Shown: one piece after another, positions 26,870-35,962 of the stretch | Position numbering within the stretch: the stretch's first letter is position 1 | Layout: the number at the start of each line of letters is the position of its first letter | Assembly: GCA_036705565.1 (NCBI GenBank) | Contig: JAUBUY010000003.1 | From: Microcoleus sp036705565 | GTDB taxonomy: Bacteria; Cyanobacteriota; Cyanobacteriia; Cyanobacteriales; Microcoleaceae | Strand: one strand, 5' to 3' | Length of the DNA stretch: 64,000 bases | Position numbers and translations under genes: made by a program | The notes under the pieces: generated by a model | The model's database searches: none | What the model was told of the DNA's origin: nothing | Seen by the model: the letters and a program-made list of their open reading frames with translations, nothing else

Positions 26870-28201
26870 CTAAATAAAGTTGTACGAACCAAAATAGAGG
26901 CGGTACAACTCGCAGCTTAGCGTACAGCGGTTGTTATCGATATGAATCAGCCCCATACTAAATAATTTAGAAGCCACTATCGGATCTAATTCCACTCCGT
27001 GTTCCGATTTTACCACTTGTTTCAGTGCAACCATAAGTTCGGGATACTCTTGGAATGTGGCCCAAAAACTCCGCAAGTAATCTTTATAAATTCCCGCTAT
27101 TGTGGGAGCTTCTTGTAGTAGCCGATCTAGCGTTACACTGTTTTGACAGAGGTGGTAAAGAGCTAGCCGCACTAGATAAGGATGTCCCCCCACCATTGCC
27201 ATCAGTCGATCGGCATTGGAGCCATCTGTCCAATCCACTCCGTGACGCTGGGCTAAAGCAAGTATCTGCTCTTCTGTAAAATAGGGCAATTGCAGCGGTA
27301 AACCGATATTAAAAGGCGATTCAGTGAGCTTTAAAGGAATATAAATTTCTGTGGAGTGAAGAACGATTAACCGCAGTTTTCCCAAGGTTTCAATCCGCTT
27401 TGCTTCTTCATGCCAGCTTCGCAGCAGCGGCAAAAATTCTCTGGCAATTTTTGGATACTCAAAAATTATATTTACTTCATTTAAAGCTAACACAAAAGGT
27501 GTACTTATTTCTGCTAATATATATTGTTGCAAATAGATGGTGCAGCTTACTTTGCTACCCATGTCTTCATCCCAATAATCATCTAATAGGGGTGGTAATT
27601 CTAGGTGACGGCTGATGTTGGCACAAAACCAGCGTAAAAATTTATCGATATTGACTAAAACAGCTTCCTCGGCTTGCTGAAAATCTAAACTTACAGTTCG
27701 ATAGTCAAGAGAAGTCGCGCGCTCTAAAATCCGTAGCAGAAGGGAACTTTTTCCCATCTTCCTGGGAGCTTTAATCCGCAGCACACTTCCTGGTTTGGTA
27801 ATCTCTCGATAGGCGAGTTCTTCAATTAGCGGGTGAGGGATATAAAATGGCGAACCGAGGGGCACGGGAGAGCCGGGAAATTCTAAAGGTGTTGCGAGGG
27901 ATTGGCTGCGGGTGAATTCTTCAATTAATTCTCGTTCCTCTGCGGTTAGGGAACGTGATTCTAAACAAGAGCGAAAATTTGATTTGCTAATAGATGTCTG
28001 CAAGATTTGAGAGAGAGATTTCCACAAGGATGAGGCTATGTTTCTCAGGTAATGCTCTCCGTAATGAGAGGCAGATGCAATACTTGTATAAGTTTTTCCT
28101 TCCCAAACTTGGCGAAGTATGATTTCTTGTACGGGATATAAATCTTTTTGTAATCGCACACGAGTTAGCTGTAGTACCTCATCTATCGTCATAACTGGCA
28201 A
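26870..28201 (-). CDS. HTH (vMAP-N type) plus AAA-like ATPase domain protein
   Basis: Protein of 443 aa. Residues 1-95 form a winged-helix-like module (TRVRLQKDLYPVQEIILRQVWEGKTYTSIA...LRNIASSLWKSLSQIL) of the type found at the N-terminus of vWA-MoxR-associated and related STAND proteins in cyanobacteria. A Pro/Gly linker is followed from about 125 by the AAA-like domain: APRKMGKSSLLLRIL (Walker A, Lys at about 150) and a diverged Walker B, FVLALNEVN, where Asn replaces the usual Asp. No propeller is attached. ATP hydrolysis may be weakened by that change. It lies upstream of two proteins sharing the same ATPase module, in the same direction. It may be a regulatory or DNA-linked partner (inference). 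Confidence 0.82.
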   Translation of the reverse strand: MPVMTIDEVLQLTRVRLQKDLYPVQEIILRQVWEGKTYTSIASASHYGEHYLRNIASSLWKSLSQILQTSISKSNFRSCLESRSLTAEERELIEEFTRSQSLATPLEFPGSPVPLGSPFYIPHPLIEELAYREITKPGSVLRIKAPRKMGKSSLLLRILERATSLDYRTVSLDFQQAEEAVLVNIDKFLRWFCANISRHLELPPLLDDYWDEDMGSKVSCTIYLQQYILAEISTPFVLALNEVNIIFEYPKIAREFLPLLRSWHEEAKRIETLGKLRLIVLHSTEIYIPLKLTESPFNIGLPLQLPYFTEEQILALAQRHGVDWTDGSNADRLMAMVGGHPYLVRLALYHLCQNSVTLDRLLQEAPTIAGIYKDYLRSFWATFQEYPELMVALKQVVKSEHGVELDPIVASKLFSMGLIHIDNNRCTLSCELYRLYFGSYNFI

Positions 28202-28395
28202 TAACCATATAAGTGTATCGTTGATATTATCACTTATGATTGAGTGTAAAGCTCAGAGCGATCGCCTATTGGATTCCCACACGCTCCTGTCGCGATATTT
28301 TTGAGGGGGTAATTGGTCAAATCGGTTAAATATCCCCGAAGAGTATCACTGTCAATAATCAAGAATTCCCTCGCGGGGTAGTGGCGGGTGTATTT

Positions 28396-28536
28396 GGGAG
28401 CATCTCAATGAAAGCAGGCCTCCGCTAGAAATTGGAGTTTTGAGGCAGGAGGCAGGAGGCAGGAGGCAGGAGGGAAGAGGGAAGAGGAAGAAGGAAGGAG
28501 CCAGAAGAAGTGTTTTTACAAATATGAGATGCTCCC
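28396..28536. mobile_element. MITE-like element, family 3, with 12-bp TIRs and 9-bp TSD
   Basis: Ends GGGAGCATCTCA and TGAGATGCTCCC are exact inverse copies, and GGTGTATTT flanks both sides (28387-28395 and 28537-28545). The interior is a purine-rich tandem of AGGAGGC and GGGAAGA words, with no coding frame. Confidence 0.8.
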
Positions 28537-28670
28537 GGTGTATTTAACCTGTCTGCACTCTTCAAGGGTAAAAGAGTGAACCAACCTCTACAGGTTTTTG
28601 AGAATGGTTCTCTTCGTTAAGTTGAATCCGTGACATCCGTTAAATCTGGTGATTTCCCCGTTGCCTGACT

Positions 28671-28825
28671 CAGGGCTGTTTCATTCTCTTGTAGGGGGAG
28701 CCACTCTTTGCTGCCCCCATGTCCCAAACGCCTGTGCAGTCGTCTGTGGCGGGGTAGGCACGGGGAGTAGGGGTAGCACTACAAGAGTCAAAATTCATGT
28801 TTTTGGTGAGAATGAAACAGCCCTG
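28671..28825. mobile_element. MITE-like element, family 1 (copy 2)
   Basis: It has the same 18-bp ends as 14802-14955. Flanking CGTTGCCTGA occurs at 28659-28668 and 28826-28835, with two extra bases (CT) at the left junction. The interior differs from copy 1 mainly in the centre, where the GGGGCAGCC hairpin arm is mutated. Confidence 0.85.
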
Positions 28826-29161
28826 CGTTGCCTGACCGATCGCTGAGTGCTATAACCCAATTTTAATGGGCGCTGGCGCTCTTACTGGAAAGGAATCTGC
28901 GCTCAGTTTTTCTCGATCGTTGCCCAAAATGTCATCCCGGTGTCACAGTTGATAGTGAAGGCAGAATTAAAAATGTGACAGTTGACTTTGCTAAAGCTGA
29001 GTCTATTGATGTTAATTTAATTAACAGTAGTTTCAGATCGCTGCATTTACCGATCGCAAGTGTTAAGTCCCAAAGTCTAATTCTTATTTTTGTACCCCCA
29101 TTTTTTAAGTTTTTCCAGTAATCACCTCTGAAAAATATTAGCAAATAACCGAGTTGATTTA

Positions 29162-30730
29162 ATGCAAATGGTTCATAAAATGTTCCCAAATTATTTTATT
29201 CCTCACGGTCATTGCTACTTGTGGAAGCCTGGATTAGTGGGGCTACACGTTTTGTCCGATGGTTTGATAGCCGTCGCTTATTTTTTGATACCGATTACGC
29301 TGATTTATATTGTCAAAAAACGGCAAGACGTACCTTTTGACTGGGTTTTCATGCTGTTCGGCTCTTTTATTATCTGCTGCGGGATTACTCATATTATGGA
29401 AATATGGACGCTGTGGCATCCTAATTATTGGTTCTCGGGTTTTCTTAAAGGGATTACGGCGCTGATTTCGCTATGTACCGCAGCCGTGCTGGTGGAACTA
29501 ATCCCAAAAATCTTGGCTATTCCCAGTCCCGATCAATTGGCGGCGGCAAATTTGGCTTTACAAAATGAGATTGGCGATCGCAAACAAGCTCAGGAAGCAC
29601 TCTCGGAATTAATGCTAGAATTGGAAAAACGGGTTATCGAGAGGACGATCGCTTTAGAAGTTGCTAATGAACGTTTGCAACAGGAAAATCGCGATCGCTC
29701 TTTGGCGGAAAATTCATTGCGGCACTCGGAAGCTAAACTGCGAGAGCAGACTCAGCAATTAGAGAACGCTCTGCAACAACTTAAAGGCGCTCAAGCTCAA
29801 CTCGTACAAACTGAAAAAATGTCCTCTTTGGGGCAAATGGTAGCTGGGGTTGCTCACGAAATAAATAACCCTGTGAACTTCATTTATGGCAATCTGATTC
29901 CGGCTGAGGAATACATTAAAGATATTGTGGCATTGATTAAGGCTTATCAAGTTTATTACCCCACTCCGGCGCCGGAAATTGCAGATAAGATTCACACTAT
30001 AGAACTCGATTTTATTTTAAAAGACTTGCAAAAACTTTTTGGTTCGATCAAAATTGGAGCAGAGCGAATTAAGGAGATTGTTAAGTCTTTACGAACTTTC
30101 TCGCGGTTAGACGAAGCCGACATGAAAAAAGTAAATATCCATGAAGGTCTCGATAGCACTTTAATGATTTTGCAGCACCGCTTGAAAGAACAACCAAACC
30201 GGCCGCCTATCCAAGTGATTAAAGAGTATGGAGATTTGCCAGAATTGGAATGCTACGCTGGGCAGCTTAACCAAGTATTTATGAATATTTGCTCTAATGC
30301 TATTGATGCTTTAGAACAGATTGTACAGCAGGGATATTTGACCCACGGCTATTGGGAAAATAATTTCTCTGACAACTTACAAAACACCCATTGCCCACTA
30401 CTAAAAATTCGCATCCGCACCCTTTTAGTTGATGGCAAGTGGGTGCAGATTCACATTGCTGATAATGGCAGTGGCATAGATTATGATGCGATCGCTAAAA
30501 TTTACGATCCATTTTATACAACGAAACCTATTGGTGCTGGTACCGGGCTGGGTTTGGCGATTTCTTATCAGATTATTAAAGCCCATGAAGGTTATTTGCG
30601 CTGCACTTCCGAGGTGGGGAGAGGTACGGAGTTTATCATTGAAATTCCGTTGCGATCGCAATTTGGCGAGCGCCACCGACTGCCAAAGCAAGCTGTTATG
30701 AACAAGGTGGGTTTAGGCGTTAATAAATAA
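29162..30730 (+). CDS. histidine kinase with ethylene-receptor-type membrane domain
   Basis: Protein of 522 aa. Residues about 15-120 match the ethylene-binding domain of ETR1: a first helix with LSDGLIAVAYFLIPITLIYIV (the Asp, Tyr and Pro positions), and a second with CCGITHIMEIW holding the Cys-x3-His pair that binds copper and ethylene. A coiled coil (about 135-225) leads to HisKA with VAHEINNP (His232), N box NAIDAL (about 375), and ATP-lid motifs ADNGSGI and GTGLGLAIS. It is a complete membrane sensor kinase without a receiver. Gene order (a second ethylene-domain kinase, then a REC-cyclase) suggests one signalling set. Ethylene sensing is known for Synechocystis slr1212; the ligand here is inferred. 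Confidence 0.9.
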   Translation: MQMVHKMFPNYFIPHGHCYLWKPGLVGLHVLSDGLIAVAYFLIPITLIYIVKKRQDVPFDWVFMLFGSFIICCGITHIMEIWTLWHPNYWFSGFLKGITALISLCTAAVLVELIPKILAIPSPDQLAAANLALQNEIGDRKQAQEALSELMLELEKRVIERTIALEVANERLQQENRDRSLAENSLRHSEAKLREQTQQLENALQQLKGAQAQLVQTEKMSSLGQMVAGVAHEINNPVNFIYGNLIPAEEYIKDIVALIKAYQVYYPTPAPEIADKIHTIELDFILKDLQKLFGSIKIGAERIKEIVKSLRTFSRLDEADMKKVNIHEGLDSTLMILQHRLKEQPNRPPIQVIKEYGDLPELECYAGQLNQVFMNICSNAIDALEQIVQQGYLTHGYWENNFSDNLQNTHCPLLKIRIRTLLVDGKWVQIHIADNGSGIDYDAIAKIYDPFYTTKPIGAGTGLGLAISYQIIKAHEGYLRCTSEVGRGTEFIIEIPLRSQFGERHRLPKQAVMNKVGLGVNK

Positions 30731-30820
30731 TGCTGAAGCCAGCTACCATTTTCGGTGACTTTTATTTTTTGCTTAACTTAGGCATCATCAAATCCCTATT
30801 ATCTGCCAATAACAAGTATT

Positions 30821-33800
30821 ATGTGGGAAGCACTCAAAAACATATTTTCCCCGACTCAGTATATGCCTCACGGTCATTGCTATCTTTGGCAAACGCCTTT
30901 AGTGTGGCTGCACGTAACTGGGGACTTTTTAATCGCGATCGCCTACTATTCAATTCCGGCGATGCTGATTTATTTTATTTTCAAGCGGCGCGATGTTCCT
31001 TTTTTAGGAATATTTGGTTTATTTGGTGCATTTATTATTCTGTGCGGCACGGGTCACTTGCTCGACATTTGGACGTTGTGGCATTCCGCTTATTGGCTGT
31101 CGGGGATTGAAAAAGCAATTACTGCACTGGTTTCCTGCTTCACTGCCGCCTCAATGGTAACACTATTGCCCCAGTTTTTGTCTTTAAAAACCCCCCAAGA
31201 ATTAGAGGCAATAAATCGCAAGTTGCAAAGTGAGATTGCTGTGCGTGAAGAGGCAGAATTAGCGTTGCGCTACGCTTATGATGACTTAGAAATTAAAGTT
31301 CAAGAACGCACTGCAGAGTTGAGAGAAATTAACGGTTATTTAGAAGCAGAAATTAAAGAAAAAATTGTCGCTGAATCTGCTTTACGCGAACGAGAAACTA
31401 GGTTAACCGAACAACAAACAGGCTTGCTAGAATTAGCCAAAAATTCTAGTATCTACGAGGGAAATATCAGCGAGGCGTTGAGAGAGATTACGCAAATGGC
31501 AACTCGTACCCTGAATGTCGATCGGGCAAGTATTTGGTTTTATCAGGAAGATAAATCCGCAATGTGCTGTGCGGATCTTTACGAACTGACGCCCGATCGA
31601 CACAGCGCCGGTGCAGAACTGAAAGTTGCTGAGTATCCTAGCTATTTCCAAGCTTTGAATACAGAACAGGTACTCGCAGCGGTTGATGCCCAAACCGATC
31701 CGCGAACCCTAGAATTTAGCGAATCTTATTTGAGGCCATTAAACATCTCGTCGATGCTAGATGTTCCTATTACCCATAAAGGGCAAATTGCGGGTGTAAT
31801 TTGTTTAGAACATCTGGGAACGACCAGGAATTGGACGCTGGACGAACAAAGCTTCGCTAGCTATGTGGCGCAGATCGCAGCTTTAGCAATGGAAGCTCGC
31901 GATCGCAAGCAAGCCGAGTTAAACTTGCGTTCTGTCACCGAACGTTTGCAATATTTGCTGGCGACTACCCCGGCGGTGATTTTTAGCTGCAAATTAGGGG
32001 GAAATTATGACGTAACGTTTGTCAGCGATAATATTGTTTCAATGATTGGTTACGAAGCCAGAGAATTTCTTGATGGTTCCCTTGATTGGCATAGCCTGGT
32101 TCATCCAGACGATCGAGAGATTGTTGATACTTCATTCGCTCAGATATTGGAAAAAGAATCGATTTCCTACGAATACCGCGAACGGCACAAAGACGGTGGT
32201 TATCGCTGGATATACGATGAGGTTAAGTTAGTCAAAGATGCTGCTGGTCTACCTGTGGAGTGCGTGGGTTATGGAGTAGATATTACTGCTCGCAAACAGG
32301 CGGAACTAGCCTTGCAGCAGCAAGTAAAAAGGGAGCGGCTAGTTAATTCCATTCAAGAGCGGATTCGCTCCTCTCTTAACCTAGAAGAAGTAATGACAAT
32401 GGCTGTGGAAGAAATTCGCCATTTTTTGTCAACTGATAGAACAGTTATTTACCGCTTTAATCCAGATTGGAGTGGATTTATAGCCGTCGAATCGGTATCC
32501 GTCGGTACGATGCCGATTTTGGGAATTGACATTAATGACCCTTGTTTTCGAGAACACTACGTCTCTGTTTACGAGCAGGGACACCTGCGCGCGATCGACA
32601 ATATTTATACAGCAGGTATTTCAGAGTGCCACATTAATTTACTGAGCGAGTTGGAAATTAAAGCTAACCTCGTGGTTCCCATTTTGCAAGGTAAAAAACT
32701 ATGGGGGCTACTCATTGCTCATCACTGCCACAGTCAAAGGCATTGGAGCTCTTCTGAGATAGAATCTCTCAAGCAAATTTCCGTGCAGCTAGCAATTGCC
32801 ATCCAGCAATCCACCCTTTTTGAACAAGCCAAAACAGAAATTGCCGATCGCAAATTAGCAGAAACAGCATTACAAAAAGCTGTTGTAGCTGCTGATACAG
32901 CTAACCGCGCCAAGAGCGAATTCCTTTCTTCTATGAGCCATGAACTGCGGACTCCCCTGAATGCCATTCTCGGATTTAGTCAGGTGATGGTGCGCGATTC
33001 ATCTCTCAACAATCAACACCAACAGCACCTAGAAATTATTAATCGCGCCGGCGAACACTTGCTTTCGCTAATTAATGACATTTTGGAAATGTCCAAAATT
33101 GAAGCGGGCCGAAGTCAGCTTAATGAAAGCAGTTTTAATTTAATGCGCTTGCTGAAAACCTTAGAAGAAATGTTTCGATTAAAAGCTAAATCTAAGAAAT
33201 TGCAGCTAAATTTGGAAGTGGGTGACGGTGTACCGCACTTTGTTAGTGGAGATGAAGGTAAACTGCGGCAAATTTTGATTAATCTTGTAGGAAATGCGAT
33301 CAAGTTTACAGAGATGGGTAGCGTTACTTTGCGAGTTAAAAAGAAGGTAGAAGAAAGTTTGGGCGCTGAAAACGCAGAGTTTTCGGACACACAAACAAAA
33401 CTTGCCGACGCGGCTTCTGAACATTCCGAAAGCTTAGCGGTTGAAACCACAGCTATACAAAGAAAACCCGGATGGTGCACTGGTTTTAATCACTCCGAAA
33501 GCTTGGCAGACTTTAATTGTGTAGATGCTAATTACCTTCACCCGGAATTGTTACGCCTTCAGTTTGAAATTGAAGATACTGGCCTTGGCATTTACCCTGA
33601 AGAGATAAATAAGTTATTTGAACCCTTTGAGCAAACAAAAACAGGTCAAAATTCTCAACAGGGGACTGGATTAGGTTTACCAATTAGCCGCAAATTTGTA
33701 CAAATGATGGGAGGAGATATTACTGTCATCAGTACACCTGAGTTGGGAAGTAAGTTTGTATTTGATATTCAAATCAGCCTTGCCCCTCTCAGCGAGATTA

Positions 33801-34501
33801 AAATCCTTAAACCGCAGAAAAAAGTAATTGCTTTAGCACCGAATCAACCAGAATACCGGATTTTGGTTGTTGACGATCGCGCGGATAATTGCCTAGTCAT
33901 AGAGAGATTATTGTCACCACTAGGCATCCTCGTGCGATCGGCTAGAGATGGTCAAGAAGCTATTGCTGTATGGGAGGATTGGCAACCGCACCTGATCTGG
34001 ATGGATATGCAGATGCCTGTCATGGATGGCTATGAAGCCACAAGACAAATTAAAGCTCATCCTCTTGGAAAACAAACTGCAATAGTTGCTCTTACTGCTA
34101 GCGCTTTTGAAGAAGAACGACAAACTATTTTAGGAGCAGGCTGCGATGATTTCATGCGTAAACCTTTCGAGGCAAAGATATTATTTGCAAAAATGGAAGA
34201 ACTTTTAGGATTGCGTTACATTTACGAGGAATCTGTTGATGCACCACTAGACAATGACAGCGAAATTAGCGGAGTGACTAGCAATCAATCCGTCGAGTTA
34301 CAACTCAGTCAAATGCCTCTTGAGTGGGTAGAACAGATATCTCATGCCGCTCATGAATGCTGCGATGAGAAAATTGTCAAGTTGATTGAGGAAATGCCTA
34401 GCCAGTTGGCTTTTTCCGCACAATATTTAACTACTTTGGTGCAGGATTTCCTATTTGACGATATTATAGAGATAGCACAATCAGCAGTTGCATCGAGGTA
34501 A
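30821..34501 (+). CDS. hybrid histidine kinase: ethylene-binding domain, GAF, PAS, cyanobacteriochrome GAF, HisKA-HATPase, REC
   Basis: Protein of 1226 aa. Order: ethylene-type membrane domain (about 10-115, CGTGHLLDIW with Cys-x3-His); coiled coil; GAF (about 205-360); PAS (about 375-495, WHSLVHPDD); second GAF (about 510-670) with DPCF (Cys575) and CH (Cys603-His604) before INLLSELEIKANLVVPIL; HisKA with SHELRTPLN (His707); HATPase (GTGLGLPIS); receiver with IWMDMQMP (Asp at about 1062). DPCF plus CH are the two cysteines of DXCF-type cyanobacteriochromes, which bind a bilin and sense violet/blue-green light. The catalytic set looks complete. It is 91 nt after the first ethylene-domain kinase. 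The spacer between the HATPase N- and G-boxes is unusually long (about 60 acidic/polar residues around 860-900). Confidence 0.9.
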   Translation: MWEALKNIFSPTQYMPHGHCYLWQTPLVWLHVTGDFLIAIAYYSIPAMLIYFIFKRRDVPFLGIFGLFGAFIILCGTGHLLDIWTLWHSAYWLSGIEKAITALVSCFTAASMVTLLPQFLSLKTPQELEAINRKLQSEIAVREEAELALRYAYDDLEIKVQERTAELREINGYLEAEIKEKIVAESALRERETRLTEQQTGLLELAKNSSIYEGNISEALREITQMATRTLNVDRASIWFYQEDKSAMCCADLYELTPDRHSAGAELKVAEYPSYFQALNTEQVLAAVDAQTDPRTLEFSESYLRPLNISSMLDVPITHKGQIAGVICLEHLGTTRNWTLDEQSFASYVAQIAALAMEARDRKQAELNLRSVTERLQYLLATTPAVIFSCKLGGNYDVTFVSDNIVSMIGYEAREFLDGSLDWHSLVHPDDREIVDTSFAQILEKESISYEYRERHKDGGYRWIYDEVKLVKDAAGLPVECVGYGVDITARKQAELALQQQVKRERLVNSIQERIRSSLNLEEVMTMAVEEIRHFLSTDRTVIYRFNPDWSGFIAVESVSVGTMPILGIDINDPCFREHYVSVYEQGHLRAIDNIYTAGISECHINLLSELEIKANLVVPILQGKKLWGLLIAHHCHSQRHWSSSEIESLKQISVQLAIAIQQSTLFEQAKTEIADRKLAETALQKAVVAADTANRAKSEFLSSMSHELRTPLNAILGFSQVMVRDSSLNNQHQQHLEIINRAGEHLLSLINDILEMSKIEAGRSQLNESSFNLMRLLKTLEEMFRLKAKSKKLQLNLEVGDGVPHFVSGDEGKLRQILINLVGNAIKFTEMGSVTLRVKKKVEESLGAENAEFSDTQTKLADAASEHSESLAVETTAIQRKPGWCTGFNHSESLADFNCVDANYLHPELLRLQFEIEDTGLGIYPEEINKLFEPFEQTKTGQNSQQGTGLGLPISRKFVQMMGGDITVISTPELGSKFVFDIQISLAPLSEIKILKPQKKVIALAPNQPEYRILVVDDRADNCLVIERLLSPLGILVRSARDGQEAIAVWEDWQPHLIWMDMQMPVMDGYEATRQIKAHPLGKQTAIVALTASAFEEERQTILGAGCDDFMRKPFEAKILFAKMEELLGLRYIYEESVDAPLDNDSEISGVTSNQSVELQLSQMPLEWVEQISHAAHECCDEKIVKLIEEMPSQLAFSAQYLTTLVQDFLFDDIIEIAQSAVASR

Positions 34502-34683
34502 AAATACCTCTTTTCAATCAATGTAATTGGAGGAAAAATTTATATTTTAAAAAATCTAAGTTTAAGCCCATATAGCGTCTCGTTGCTATCTTATTTTATG
34601 CGAGACAATATCCTTTTATATGGTTTCGTTTTTGTTGAGGTAAAATTCTTAAGTGTTAATATCTTTTATTTTGAAAAACTACC

Positions 34684-35913
34684 GTGAGCGAGTGCATGGA
34701 CAGCTATCAATATCCTACAATTCAAGCCAACATTTTAGTAGTTGATGATAAGCCCGATAATGTGCGGCTTTTATCTACAATATTGACCGAACAAGGGTAT
34801 CAGGTTCGTAAAGCGCTGAACGGGCAAAGGGCGATCGCTACAGTGCAAGAGTTTCCGCCGACTCTAATTTTGCTGGACGTGATGATGCCAGAAATGAATG
34901 GATATGAGGTATGTGCAAAGTTGAAAGCTTCACCAAAAACCAGTTCCATTCCCGTGATTTTCTTAAGCGCCTTAGATGACGTTTTAGATAAGGTGAAAGC
35001 TTTTGATGTGGGAGCCGTTGACTATATTACTAAACCTTTTCAAGGTAAAGAAGTATTGGCACGAGTGGCGAATCAGTTAACAATTCAAAGTCAACAACAG
35101 TTACTTCAAGAGCAAACGAAGCAATTCCAAGAACTTGTCGAACGTTTGCAAAACGAAATTAAAGAGCGGCAGGGGGTGGAGCTAGCTTTACGGCTTGCTC
35201 AAACAAAGTCGGATCATTTATTGCTGAATATTTTACCAGCAGCGATTGTTGAAAATTTGAAAAAGGGCGAGGGTTCTCCGGCCCAGAGGTTTGATTCAGC
35301 AACAGTTCTTTTTGCCGATATTGTCGATTTTACGTCTATTGCTGCTAGAATGTTACCTCTAGAATTGGTAAATGTACTAAACCAGATTTTTTCAAGGTTT
35401 GACCAACTAACTGAAAAACACGGTTTGGAAAAAATTAAAACAATTGGAGATGCTTATATGGTAGCGGGGGGGTTGCCGGTGCCGAGGGCAGATCATGTAG
35501 AAGCGATCGCGAATATGGCCTTGGATATGCAGGAAGCGATCGCTGATTTTCAAACTGACAGAGGCGAACCATTTCAAATTCGGATTGGCATTCATACAGG
35601 GCCAGTAGTTGCGGGCGTAATTGGCACTAAAAAATTTAGCTATGACTTGTGGGGAGATACTGTTAATGTTGCTTCTCGGATGGAATGTCAAGGATTACCG
35701 GGATATATTCAAGTTACTACAGCTATTTACGAACTGTTAAAAGATCGGTATTTATTTGAGGAAAGAGGTGCGATCGCGGTTAAAGGAAAAGGAGAGATGA
35801 TCGCCTATTGGTTAAAAGCTAAAAAAAATAATTCAGCGGTTGAAAGCGATGCTTGTCTAACGCAGTCCACTCCTACGGAACTAAGAGAGTACCCACATAC
35901 CCCACTTCTTTAA
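34684..35913 (+). CDS. response regulator with adenylate cyclase output (REC-CYCc)
   Basis: Protein of 409 aa from GTG, or 405 from the ATG at 34696; the choice is open. REC domain at about 10-125, with ILVVDDKPDN, the phosphoacceptor in LLDVMMPEMNG (Asp65) and TKPF. A coiled coil (about 130-185) then class III cyclase: FADIVDFT and KTIGDAYM carry the two metal aspartates, Lys of EKIKTIGD and Asp of SYDLWGDTVNVASRM are the ATP-type specificity residues (guanylate cyclases have Glu and Cys), so cAMP is the likely product. It follows the two ethylene-domain kinases and is a natural phosphotransfer target for them (inference from order). Confidence 0.88.
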   Translation: MSECMDSYQYPTIQANILVVDDKPDNVRLLSTILTEQGYQVRKALNGQRAIATVQEFPPTLILLDVMMPEMNGYEVCAKLKASPKTSSIPVIFLSALDDVLDKVKAFDVGAVDYITKPFQGKEVLARVANQLTIQSQQQLLQEQTKQFQELVERLQNEIKERQGVELALRLAQTKSDHLLLNILPAAIVENLKKGEGSPAQRFDSATVLFADIVDFTSIAARMLPLELVNVLNQIFSRFDQLTEKHGLEKIKTIGDAYMVAGGLPVPRADHVEAIANMALDMQEAIADFQTDRGEPFQIRIGIHTGPVVAGVIGTKKFSYDLWGDTVNVASRMECQGLPGYIQVTTAIYELLKDRYLFEERGAIAVKGKGEMIAYWLKAKKNNSAVESDACLTQSTPTELREYPHTPLL

Positions 35914-35926
35914 GAAGTCGGGTATC
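35898..35926. repeat. hairpin overlapping the 3' end of the REC-cyclase gene
   Basis: ATACCCCACTTCTT pairs with AAGAAGTCGGGTAT (one mismatch). The stop codon lies in the loop side, so the last codons of the gene are part of a dispersed palindrome. It may also end transcription. Confidence 0.65.
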
Positions 35927-35962
35927 TAACCTAGGAGCTATGGATGAACGTCGAGCTAATCC

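Larger units (their letters stand above)
28202..29161. other. 960-bp intergenic region rich in small mobile elements
   Basis: It holds two MITE-like elements (listed separately), a GA-rich tandem tract between them and AT-rich promoter-type sequence before 29162. A plus-strand frame open from 28867 to 29121 reads protein-like in part (VTVDSEGRIKNVTVDFAKAE) but has no start codon in context. I cannot name it. Confidence 0.6.

Noticed and set aside
28867..29189. A plus-strand start-less frame and an opposing 85-residue minus-strand frame
   Set aside because: Neither has a ribosome binding site or recognisable family, and both lie in the promoter region of the ethylene-domain kinase gene.
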